From JAFALX01 sp050734185 (GTDB taxonomy: Bacteria; Chloroflexota; Dormibacteria; Aeolococcales; Aeolococcaceae): a stretch of 6,103 bases of DNA. The notes below the pieces were generated by a model. That model ran no database searches. It was given only the letters and a program-made list of their open reading frames with translations, and had not been told where the DNA came from. The DNA lies in the NCBI GenBank assembly GCA_050734185.1, contig JBOHUE010000188.1:1-6103 (forward strand), given 5' to 3'. A program made the position numbers and the translations under genes. Positions 1-6,103 of the stretch are shown here, piece by piece; positions within the stretch are counted from its first letter, which is position 1; each line of letters begins with the position of its first letter.

Positions 1-1
1 G

Positions 2-2149
2 GTCGCGTCGATGCCCGCCCCGGCGAAGGGACCGGCGGCGAGCGCACCGGCGCTCGAGCACGGTGCCGCTGCGCCGGCGGTGAACGGCGCCAACAACGCA
101 CCGGCGACGCTCGCACTCGATGACGCGGCCGCAGCGGCGCTCAGCCCGGGCGGCGCGCTCGACACCGGCGACGGCTACGAGTACCGCGAGGCGCAGGTGC
201 AGATGGCGCGCGCCGTCGCCCAGAGCCTGGATCGCGGACGTCGCCTCCTCGTCGAAGCCGGCACGGGCGTGGGCAAATCGCTCGCCTACCTGGTGCCGCT
301 CGCGCTCTGGACAACACGCCACGGTCAGCGAGCTGTGGTGGCGACGCACACCGTGACGCTGCAGGAGCAGCTTGCGGACCGCGACCTCCCCCGGCTGGCC
401 GCGGTCACCGACCCTCCGCCGCGCACGGCCGTGCTCAAGGGTCGCAACCACTACATCAGCCTGCGCCGCTGGGCGCGGTTTCTTGCGCAGCCCGAGCTGC
501 GCCAGGGCGGCGTCGACCTCACCGCCGTGCGCTTCACGCTCAAGATCGCCGTCTGGCTCACGGAGACGTCGAGCGGAGACCGCTCCGAGCTGCATCTCAG
601 CGCCGAGGAGGAGCCGTTCTGGCGGCGCGTCGCCTCGGACCGCGAGGACTGCCTCGGCACGGCATGCGCCAACTGGGGATCCCGCCGCTGCTACATGGTG
701 GCCGCGCGGCAACGCGCGGCGGATGCGGACATTGTTGTCACCAACCACTCGCTGCTGCTCGCGGACGCGGAGCTCCAGGGCCAGGTTCTGGCCCCATACG
801 CCGCGCTGGTGGTCGACGAGGCGCACCAGCTGGAGGCGTCAGCCACCGAGCAGCTCGGCGCGTCGGTCCGGCCATTCGACGTCGCCCTCGTCCTCGACCG
901 CTTGCCGGCGCGAGCCGGCACGGAACTGGCCGCTGCGCTCGCCCGCTGCCGGGAGGCTGCCCAGCGGCTGTTCGGTGACACCAAGGGCTTCGTCACGGGC
1001 GGGCTCGGGCTCGATCACGCCAGCAACGCTCGCCTCGGGCTTCGTGACGAGGTCCGCGCCGACCCGCGGTTCGAGACCGTCGTCCGCGCGGCGCGGCTGA
1101 TGGTCGCGTCGCTCCACGACGCGGCGGTGGCGGTCGACGGCGCCGGTGCGGACACCGGCCTGCAGGTCGAGCTGCTTCCCGAGGGCGGTCACGCCGAGGA
1201 CGAAGCGCGCATGCAGGCCCACGCGCTCCGCTCACTTGCGGACGACATCGACCGCGTCCTGCTGCACCCGGGCGAGGGACGCGTGGCCTGGCTCGAGTTG
1301 CGCGCCGAGCAGGCCGGGCTGCACGACGCGCCGGTGAGCGTGGCCGAGCCGCTGCGCCGCCGTCTCTACGACCGGTGCGAGAGCACGGTGCTCACATCGG
1401 CCACGCTGACGGTGGCGGGGAGCTTCGACTTCATCCGCAGCCGCGTCGGCCTCGGCGAGGACACCGAGGAGCTCGCCCTCGCCTCGCCGTTCGACTACCT
1501 CGCCAACGCGCTGACGGTGCTCGCCGGCGGCGTCCCCCCGTACGACGACCCGGAGCACGACGAGGTGATCGCCGAAATCGTCGGCAGCCTTGCGCAGCAG
1601 CTCGATGGCCGCACCCTCGCGCTCTTCACGGGCTACGGGCCGCTGCGCCGCGTCCATGGGCTGCTGCGCGATCGCCTGGAGCGCCGGCGCATCGCGCTGC
1701 TCGGCCAGGGGCTGGACGGCACCCGGCGTCAGATCCTGCGGAGCTTCCTCGAGGACCCGCGTTCTGTGCTGCTGGGCACGAACAGCTTCTGGGAGGGCAT
1801 TGACATCCCCGGTGAGCGGCTCCGCTGCGTGGTCATCGACAAGTTGCCGTTCCCCGTGCCCACCGACCCGCTCGTGCGCGCACGCAGTGAGGGCCTGCGC
1901 GATCCGTTCATGCAGTACGCGCTGCCCGTCGCCGTGCTCCGTCTGCGCCAGGGCTTCGGGCGGCTCATCCGCGGCTACTCGGACCGCGGCGCGGTGGTGC
2001 TGTGTGACGAGCGCCTCGACACGCGCGACTACGGCGAGGTGTTCCTTCGCGCGCTGCCGCCCGCCGAGCAGACGCGGTGCGGCGCGGCCGACGTTCCCGG
2101 CCTCGTCACCGCTTTCGTGGGCCGCGCGCAGCGCCCCGCGGCAAGCTGA
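2..2149 (+). CDS. dinG: DinG/Rad3-family ATP-dependent DNA helicase, 5' end possibly outside window
   Basis: This is a superfamily 2 helicase of the XPD/DinG type, a family that unwinds DNA 5'-3' in repair and in resolving unusual structures. Residues are counted from the first ATG at 11 (712 aa). Visible motifs, in order: YREAQ (58-62); Walker A AGTGVGKS (83-90); motif Ia ATHTVTLQEQ (111-120); DEAH box (269-272); TSAT (462-465); SFWEGID (592-598); and QGFGRLIR with the motif VI arginines (647-654). Cys214, Cys219 and Cys227 sit where the family binds a 4Fe-4S cluster, but the expected first cysteine is Ser150 (GRNHYIS). Residues 1-35 are Ala/Pro-rich and resemble an interdomain linker. The frame stays open to the left edge (GTC GCG TCG) and no ribosome binding site precedes the ATG, so the real start may lie upstream, perhaps with a DnaQ-like exonuclease domain as in Bacillus DinG. 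The helicase call is firm; the start is not. Confidence 0.9.
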   Translation, partial: VASMPAPAKGPAASAPALEHGAAAPAVNGANNAPATLALDDAAAAALSPGGALDTGDGYEYREAQVQMARAVAQSLDRGRRLLVEAGTGVGKSLAYLVPLALWTTRHGQRAVVATHTVTLQEQLADRDLPRLAAVTDPPPRTAVLKGRNHYISLRRWARFLAQPELRQGGVDLTAVRFTLKIAVWLTETSSGDRSELHLSAEEEPFWRRVASDREDCLGTACANWGSRRCYMVAARQRAADADIVVTNHSLLLADAELQGQVLAPYAALVVDEAHQLEASATEQLGASVRPFDVALVLDRLPARAGTELAAALARCREAAQRLFGDTKGFVTGGLGLDHASNARLGLRDEVRADPRFETVVRAARLMVASLHDAAVAVDGAGADTGLQVELLPEGGHAEDEARMQAHALRSLADDIDRVLLHPGEGRVAWLELRAEQAGLHDAPVSVAEPLRRRLYDRCESTVLTSATLTVAGSFDFIRSRVGLGEDTEELALASPFDYLANALTVLAGGVPPYDDPEHDEVIAEIVGSLAQQLDGRTLALFTGYGPLRRVHGLLRDRLERRRIALLGQGLDGTRRQILRSFLEDPRSVLLGTNSFWEGIDIPGERLRCVVIDKLPFPVPTDPLVRARSEGLRDPFMQYALPVAVLRLRQGFGRLIRGYSDRGAVVLCDERLDTRDYGEVFLRALPPAEQTRCGAADVPGLVTAFVGRAQRPAAS

Positions 2150-2190
2150 GGCGCCGGTTCCACATTCCTGTCTCGTGGGACAATCGCGTC

Positions 2191-3117
2191 ATGGCGGTCG
2201 ATGCAACCCTGACCGCTGCGCGAGGTGTCCCGGTCACCGGACCACAGGGGTCTGTCGTCGCAGCGCTGGTGCAGATGGCGCCGCGGCTCGGCGACGTGCA
2301 CGCGAATCTGGAGCGCCACCTCGCGCTGATCGCGGAGGCGCGCGCCGCGGGCGCGACGCTCGTCGTGTTTCCCGAGCTCTCGCTCACCGGCTACTTCCTG
2401 AAGGACCTCGTGCCCGACTGCGCGCTGCGCATCGACTCCGACGAGGTGCTCGCGCTGGCCGAGGCGTGTGCCGGCGTCGACGCGGTGATCGGCTGCGTGC
2501 TGGAGACCGACCAGGCCTGCTTCTACAACGCCGCGCTCCACCTGTCTCGCGGCGTGGTTGCGCACGTGCACCGCAAGGTGTACCTGCCGACGTACGGCAT
2601 CTTCGACGAGCACCGCTACGTCGCCGCCGGATCGAGCTTTCGCGCGTTCGACCTGACACAGGGCTCGCGCCGTCGCTGGCGCGCCGGCATCCTCATCTGC
2701 GAGGACCTGTGGCACGCGTCCGCGGTCGGGGTGCTGGCGCGCCAGGGCGTCGACGTGATGCTGTGTCCCTCTGCCTCACCGGCGCGCGGTATCGGGCGGG
2801 GCGCGGCGCTCGGATCGGCGCAGAGCTACGACGTCATGACTCGGACGTACGCACAGCTGTACACGTCGTATGTCGTGTACTGCAACCGAGTGGGCTACGA
2901 GGACGGCATCGGCTTCTGGGGCGGCTCGCGCGTGGTCGGCCCCGACGGCACGCTGCTCGCCGAGGCGGCCGGCAGCGACGAGACGATCATCTATCAGCGT
3001 CTGGACAAGGCCGCGCTGCGCCGGGCGCGCATCGCCACCCCGCTGCTGCGGGACGAACGCCACGATGTCAACGACTCCGAGAACGAGCGACTCCGCCGAC
3101 AGCCTGCTGGCGATTGA
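2191..3117 (+). CDS. Nitrilase-superfamily glutaminase subunit of split NAD synthetase
   Basis: This 308-residue carbon-nitrogen hydrolase probably hydrolyses glutamine and supplies ammonia to the NadE encoded next door. The nitrilase catalytic triad is visible: Glu62 in VVFPELSLTGY, Lys129 in HRKVYLP and Cys170 in ILICEDLWH. The stretches YLPTYGIFDEHRYV (131-144) and GFWGGSRVVGPDG (241-253) match the glutaminase domain of glutamine-dependent NAD synthetases, which in many bacteria is fused to the synthetase. Here the gene stops at 3115-3117 and NadE begins 53 nt earlier in another frame. The ATG at 2191 is chosen because the conserved domain begins about 20 residues later and the helicase stop is 41 bp upstream. 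Only a weak GGGA (2177-2180) serves as a possible ribosome binding site. The last ~20 residues are charged and unconserved in appearance. A general amidase is an alternative, but adjacency to nadE argues for the NAD role. Confidence 0.88.
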   Translation: MAVDATLTAARGVPVTGPQGSVVAALVQMAPRLGDVHANLERHLALIAEARAAGATLVVFPELSLTGYFLKDLVPDCALRIDSDEVLALAEACAGVDAVIGCVLETDQACFYNAALHLSRGVVAHVHRKVYLPTYGIFDEHRYVAAGSSFRAFDLTQGSRRRWRAGILICEDLWHASAVGVLARQGVDVMLCPSASPARGIGRGAALGSAQSYDVMTRTYAQLYTSYVVYCNRVGYEDGIGFWGGSRVVGPDGTLLAEAAGSDETIIYQRLDKAALRRARIATPLLRDERHDVNDSENERLRRQPAGD

Positions 3118-3919
3118 CGCCGGCGTCGTCGAGACGCTGCTCACCGGGTTCATCCGCGACGAGGTGCGCAAGGCGGGGTTCAGTGAGGTCGTCGTCGCCG
3201 CGTCCGGCGGCGTCGACTCGTCGCTGGTCGTTGCGCTGGGCGCGCTCGCGCTGGGGCCCGAGCACGTGCACGCGCTGAGCATGCCGTACCGCACCAGCAG
3301 CGCGGACAGCGTCGCGGACGCACGGACGGTGTGCGCGCAGTTCGGCGTGAGCCTCGAGGTGATCGACATCAGCCCCGAGATCGACGCGTATTTCGAGCGC
3401 TTCACCGGCGCGGATCGCACCCGCCGGGGCAACAAGATGGCGCGCGAGCGCATGAGCGTGGTCTACGACCACTCGATGCTGCACCACGCCCTGGTGCTGG
3501 GCACGTCCAACAAGACCGAGCTGCTGCTCGGCTACGGCACGCTGTTCGGTGATATGGCGAGCGCGCTCAATCCCATCGGGGACCTGTACAAGACGCAGCT
3601 GTATGCGCTGGGCGCGGCCGTCGGCCTCCCCGAGGCGGTGCTGACCAAGCCGCCCAGCGCCGATCTGTTCGAGGGGCAGACCGACGAGGCCGACCTCGGC
3701 CTTCCCTACGCGACCATCGATCTGATCCTGTTCCAGGCCATCGACGAGCGGCGTCCACGAGCAGAGCTGCTCGACGCGGGATACGACGCTGCGATCGTCG
3801 ACACCGTGCTTCGCCGCGTGCGCACGTCGCAGTACAAACGCCGTCTCCCCGTGATCGCCAAGGTGAGCCAGCGCACCATCGACCGCGACTTCCGCTATCC
3901 GCGGGACTGGGGCCTGTGA
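3065..3919 (+). CDS. nadE: NAD+ synthetase, ATP-pyrophosphatase (synthetase) subunit
   Basis: This enzyme converts nicotinic acid adenine dinucleotide to NAD+ using ATP and ammonia, the last step of NAD biosynthesis, in the cytoplasm. The 284-residue protein shows the ATP-pyrophosphatase P-loop SGGVDS (47-52), MPYRTSS (73-79), the nucleotide-binding GTSNKTELLLGYGT (146-159), NPIGDLYKTQ (169-178) and KPPSADLFEGQTDE (195-208), all hallmarks of NadE. The length is that of the stand-alone synthetase, without a glutaminase domain; that domain is the preceding gene. The ATG at 3065 is the only ordinary start codon between the upstream frame and the conserved LLAID segment, so the 53-nt overlap with the glutaminase gene is required unless the two are joined by a frameshift. 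No strong ribosome binding site is seen; GGGACGA about 9 nt upstream is weak. Its stop overlaps the rsmI start by 4 nt. The family assignment is very secure. Confidence 0.95.
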   Translation: MSTTPRTSDSADSLLAIDAGVVETLLTGFIRDEVRKAGFSEVVVAASGGVDSSLVVALGALALGPEHVHALSMPYRTSSADSVADARTVCAQFGVSLEVIDISPEIDAYFERFTGADRTRRGNKMARERMSVVYDHSMLHHALVLGTSNKTELLLGYGTLFGDMASALNPIGDLYKTQLYALGAAVGLPEAVLTKPPSADLFEGQTDEADLGLPYATIDLILFQAIDERRPRAELLDAGYDAAIVDTVLRRVRTSQYKRRLPVIAKVSQRTIDRDFRYPRDWGL

Positions 3920-4596
3920 CACTGTCGCCGCCCGGCGTGCTGGCGGTGGTGGCGACTCCGATCGGCAACCTCGAGGACATCACGCTGCGTGCGCTGAGGA
4001 CGCTGCGCGACTGCGACGCGGTGGTGGCCGAGGACACGCGGCGCACGCGGGTGCTCCTGACCGCACACGGGATCGCGCGCACGGTGATCTCGCTGCCGGC
4101 ATTCGACGAGCAACGCCGCCTGCCACGCATCCTCGAGCGCCTCGGTGCCGGGCAGACCCTCGCGCTCTGCACCGACGCGGGGACGCCGGCGCTGAGCGAT
4201 CCGGGCGCACGCCTCGTGCGCGCTGCACGCGCCGCCGGACACGAGGTGCGACCGATTCCCGGCCCCTCTGCGCTGACCGCGGCGCTGTCTGCCGCCGGAC
4301 TTCCCGCAGACGCCTTCTGCTTTCTGGGGTTTCTGCCCCGCACACCGTCGCGCATGAAGCGCGCCGTGGAGGAGGCGCTGCTGACGCGCCATACGGTCGC
4401 GTTCTTCGAGTCTCCGCAGCGATTGACCAAAACACTGCGTCTGCTCGCCCCGCTGCTCGGCGATCGCGATGTGATGGTGGCACGAGAGCTGACCAAAGTG
4501 CACGAGACGTTTCACGCTGGCACCGCCGAGGAGCTTGCGGAGGCATTCACAACGACGCCACCGCGAGGCGAGTGCACCGTGCTGGTGGCACCGTGA
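3916..4596 (+). CDS. rsmI: 16S rRNA (cytidine(1402)-2'-O)-methyltransferase RsmI, short form
   Basis: RsmI methylates the 2'-O of C1402 in helix 44 of 16S rRNA with S-adenosylmethionine, tuning the ribosomal P site. The 226-residue protein has the tetrapyrrole-methylase fold signatures of the family: VATPIGNLEDIT (12-23), AEDTRRTRVLL (38-48), CTDAGTPALSDPG (85-97), PGPSAL (115-120), FFESPQRL (163-170) and ARELTKVHETF (189-199). It ends right after RGECTVLVAP, the edge of the catalytic domain. Typical RsmI proteins are about 270-290 residues, with a further C-terminal domain that is absent here. The start is the GTG at 3916, which overlaps the nadE stop as GTGA; conserved sequence begins about 8 residues later and no better start is in frame. 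Its own stop overlaps the tatD start in the same way. The function is clear from the motifs; whether the missing tail matters is unknown. Confidence 0.94.
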   Translation: MTLSPPGVLAVVATPIGNLEDITLRALRTLRDCDAVVAEDTRRTRVLLTAHGIARTVISLPAFDEQRRLPRILERLGAGQTLALCTDAGTPALSDPGARLVRAARAAGHEVRPIPGPSALTAALSAAGLPADAFCFLGFLPRTPSRMKRAVEEALLTRHTVAFFESPQRLTKTLRLLAPLLGDRDVMVARELTKVHETFHAGTAEELAEAFTTTPPRGECTVLVAP

Positions 4597-5384
4597 CCGG
4601 GGAGGCGTCGCTCATCGACACGCACTGCCACCTCACCCTGCTGCAGGAGCGTGGTCTCCTCGAGCAGGCGCTCGACGGCGCGGCCGCCGCCGGCGTCACC
4701 GATATCGTCGCCATTGGCGTCAACTTGGAGGACAGCGCGCGCAGCTGCGCCATCGCCGACGCACACGACGCCGTGTGGTTCAGTGTCGGCTGGGACCCGC
4801 AGCAGCCGAAGCCGCCCGACGCCGCGCAGACCGCGGAGCTGGCGGCGCTGCTGCGCCACCCCAAGGCCGTCGCCGTCGGCGAGGTCGGCATCGACCTGTT
4901 CTTCCGGCCCGGGTATCACGAGACGGCGCTCGACGTGCAGCGACGCTCGTTGCGACAGATGCTGGAGTTGGCGGCCGACCAGGACAAGCCCGTCGTGATA
5001 CATGACCGCGACGCGCACGACGAGGTGCTGGACGCGCTGGGGGAGGTACCGGGCACACGAGCCGTGATGCACTGCTTCACCGGTGACACAGCGCACATGC
5101 GCCGCTGTGTGCACCGTGGCTACACGGTGTCGTTCGCGGGCATCGTCACGTTCGCGCGCGCCGACGCGCTGCAGGGCGCCGCCCGCGAGGTGCCGCCGGA
5201 TTCCTACGTCGTGGAGACGGACGCGCCGTTTCTCACGCCGGCGCCGCATCGCGGAACGGTCAATCTGCCCGAGCGCGTGGCCGACACCGCGGCGCGCATC
5301 GCCGCGCTGCGCGGCGATTCCGAGCAACGCGTGTGGCGGGAGACGACCGCCAACGCGCGCCGTCTGTTCAGGCTCGAGCACTGA
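4593..5384 (+). CDS. tatD: TatD-family metal-dependent DNase
   Basis: TatD proteins are cytoplasmic TIM-barrel metallohydrolases with 3'-5' exonuclease activity, linked to DNA repair and degradation. The 263-residue product has the expected metal ligands: the HxH pair His11/His13 in IDTHCHL, Glu97 in GEVGID, His137 in PVVIHDRD, His160 in MHCFTG and Asp210 in ETDAPFLTP. The GYTVSFAGIVTF (176-187) and PHRG (218-221) segments are also typical, and the length matches the family. One difference is the segment usually written G-x-H-P-H, which reads GWDPQQP (66-72); the His is replaced by Asp, at a position not among the metal ligands listed above. The GTG at 4593 is preferred because it forms a 4-nt GTGA overlap with the rsmI stop and lies just before the first conserved strand. 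A GTG at 4572 would add seven unconserved residues. The stop touches the rsmA start as TGATG. Confidence 0.93.
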   Translation: MTGEASLIDTHCHLTLLQERGLLEQALDGAAAAGVTDIVAIGVNLEDSARSCAIADAHDAVWFSVGWDPQQPKPPDAAQTAELAALLRHPKAVAVGEVGIDLFFRPGYHETALDVQRRSLRQMLELAADQDKPVVIHDRDAHDEVLDALGEVPGTRAVMHCFTGDTAHMRRCVHRGYTVSFAGIVTFARADALQGAAREVPPDSYVVETDAPFLTPAPHRGTVNLPERVADTAARIAALRGDSEQRVWRETTANARRLFRLEH

Positions 5385-6103
5385 TGCCCACCGCCGCGCG
5401 ACCGCGCCGTCCACTGGATCTGACCAACGTCGCGACCGTCCGCGCCGTCGCGCGCCGCGTCGGGCTGCGCCAGAGCAGGCGGCTGGGTCAGCACTTCCTG
5501 GTCGACGGCGCCGTGCTGCAGCGCATCGTCGATGCGCTCGAGCCGCGACCGGACGACAGCGTGTTGGAGATCGGCTGCGGCGTGGGAACGCTGACCGCGG
5601 CGCTTGCGACCCGCGCTGCACGGGTCCTCGCTGTCGACGTCGACGCGCGCTGCGTCGCCGCCGCGCGCATCACGCAGCGCTTCCGCGACAACGTCGAGGT
5701 GCTCAACGCCGACGCGCTGCAGGTGAACCCCGCGGAGCGCGGCATGGCGGGCCGCTGGCTCGCCGCGGGCAACCTCCCGTACCAATTGACCGGCCTGCTG
5801 CTGAGCCACGTGTTCGAGCTGGCGAACCCGCCGGTGCGCGGGGTGTTCCTGGTGCAGCGAGAGGTCGCGGCGCGACTCAGTGCGGGGCCGGACGCCGAGT
5901 GGAGCCTGGCGACGGTCGCGCTGCGCACCATCGCCGACGTGGAGCGAGTGGCCGACGTGCCGCCCGCCGCATTCGAACCGCCTCCCGCGGTGCATTCGGC
6001 GGTCATCCGGCTCGAGCCGCGCGCGGACCTGGACCCCGGCGAGCGCGAGCGGCTCATCGCCCTCGCCCGCCCCGTGTTCCAGCAGCGGCGCAAGACGCTG
6101 CGC
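5384..6103 (+). CDS. rsmA: 16S rRNA (adenine(1518)/(1519)-N6)-dimethyltransferase RsmA/KsgA, 3' end outside window
   Basis: RsmA dimethylates A1518 and A1519 in helix 45 of 16S rRNA and acts late in 30S subunit assembly; its loss gives kasugamycin resistance in E. coli. The frame runs 240 codons to the window edge without a stop, so the C-terminus is missing. Residues show RRLGQHFLVD (32-41), the SAM-binding motif I LEIGCGVGTLT (61-71), the acidic motif II end AVDVD (83-87), NAD (108-110), the catalytic motif IV GNLPYQ (129-134), FLVQREVAARL (155-165), FEPPPAVHSAVIRL (197-210) and the C-terminal FQQRRKTLR (232-240). The NLPY form and the last motifs separate it from Erm 23S methylases. Motif I has Cys in place of the more usual Pro. 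The ATG at 5384 overlaps the tatD stop by one base (TGATG), suggesting coupled translation. About 30 residues precede the first conserved motif, a somewhat long, Arg-rich N-terminus. Confidence 0.95.
   Translation, partial: MPTAARPRRPLDLTNVATVRAVARRVGLRQSRRLGQHFLVDGAVLQRIVDALEPRPDDSVLEIGCGVGTLTAALATRAARVLAVDVDARCVAAARITQRFRDNVEVLNADALQVNPAERGMAGRWLAAGNLPYQLTGLLLSHVFELANPPVRGVFLVQREVAARLSAGPDAEWSLATVALRTIADVERVADVPPAAFEPPPAVHSAVIRLEPRADLDPGERERLIALARPVFQQRRKTLR

Noticed and set aside
2121..2142. Inverted repeat GCCGCG...CGCGGC near the end of the helicase gene as a terminator
   Set aside because: It lies within the coding sequence, has a 10-nt loop and no following T-run; short GC-rich palindromes are common at this base composition.
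1590..3278. 562-codon plus-strand ORF spanning the helicase end, the glutaminase and the nadE start
   Set aside because: Its translation is Arg/Ala/Ser-rich with no domain, and it runs out of frame across genes with clear family motifs, so it is a shadow frame.
3068..3922. Long minus-strand ORF (284 codons) opposite nadE
   Set aside because: It mirrors nadE almost exactly, shows no recognisable motif, and is expected from high-GC codon use on the sense strand.
4572..4592. Alternative GTG start for tatD at 4572
   Set aside because: It adds seven unconserved residues, its nearest GAGG is only about 3 nt away, and the GTG at 4593 gives the same GTGA junction as the preceding gene pair.
4512..5621. 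369-codon minus-strand ORF opposite tatD and the rsmA start
   Set aside because: Low-complexity Arg/Ala composition, no motif, and it covers two securely identified plus-strand genes.
1..6103. Defence island, mobile element or other novel system
   Set aside because: Every gene belongs to a recognisable housekeeping family, with uniform composition and strand and no repeats or integrase, transposase or toxin-like genes. A DinG-type helicase alone does not indicate a type IV CRISPR locus, since no csf genes or repeat arrays are present.

Overview
The window is a high-GC (roughly 70% by eye) bacterial chromosomal segment. It is packed with housekeeping genes, all on the + strand. There is no sign of phage, insertion sequences, CRISPR, tRNA or rRNA. 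The strong G/C preference at third codon positions explains the many long shadow ORFs in other frames. The organism cannot be named from this alone. The gene set, with a DinG-type helicase of the branch often fused to an exonuclease, a split glutamine-dependent NAD synthetase and adjacent tatD-rsmA, would fit a GC-rich lineage such as Chloroflexota. Actinobacteria and similar high-GC groups remain possible. This is a low-confidence inference.

Layout: (1) 2-2149, a DinG/Rad3-family superfamily 2 DNA helicase whose frame is open to the left edge, so its N-terminus may lie outside the window. (2) 2191-3117, a nitrilase-superfamily protein matching the glutaminase domain of NAD synthetase. (3) 3065-3919, NadE, the ATP-pyrophosphatase NAD synthetase, overlapping the previous gene by 53 nt in another frame. 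(4) 3916-4596, RsmI, a 16S rRNA C1402 2'-O-methyltransferase lacking the usual C-terminal extension. (5) 4593-5384, a TatD-family metal-dependent DNase. (6) 5384 to the right edge, the first 240 codons of RsmA (KsgA), the 16S rRNA A1518/A1519 dimethyltransferase. The only intergenic gap is 41 bp (2150-2190).

From 2191 onward the genes overlap end to start (53, 4, 4 and 1 nt), which indicates one translationally coupled transcription unit. Functionally it joins the last step of NAD synthesis (glutaminase plus synthetase) to two modifications of the 16S rRNA decoding region (RsmI on helix 44, RsmA on helix 45) and a DNA quality-control nuclease. The helicase upstream may be read through into the same unit.

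I looked for a novel system and do not see one. The points worth checking are modest: a helicase missing one of four expected iron-sulfur cysteines, the split and overlapping NAD synthetase, the short RsmI, and the possibly truncated helicase N-terminus.
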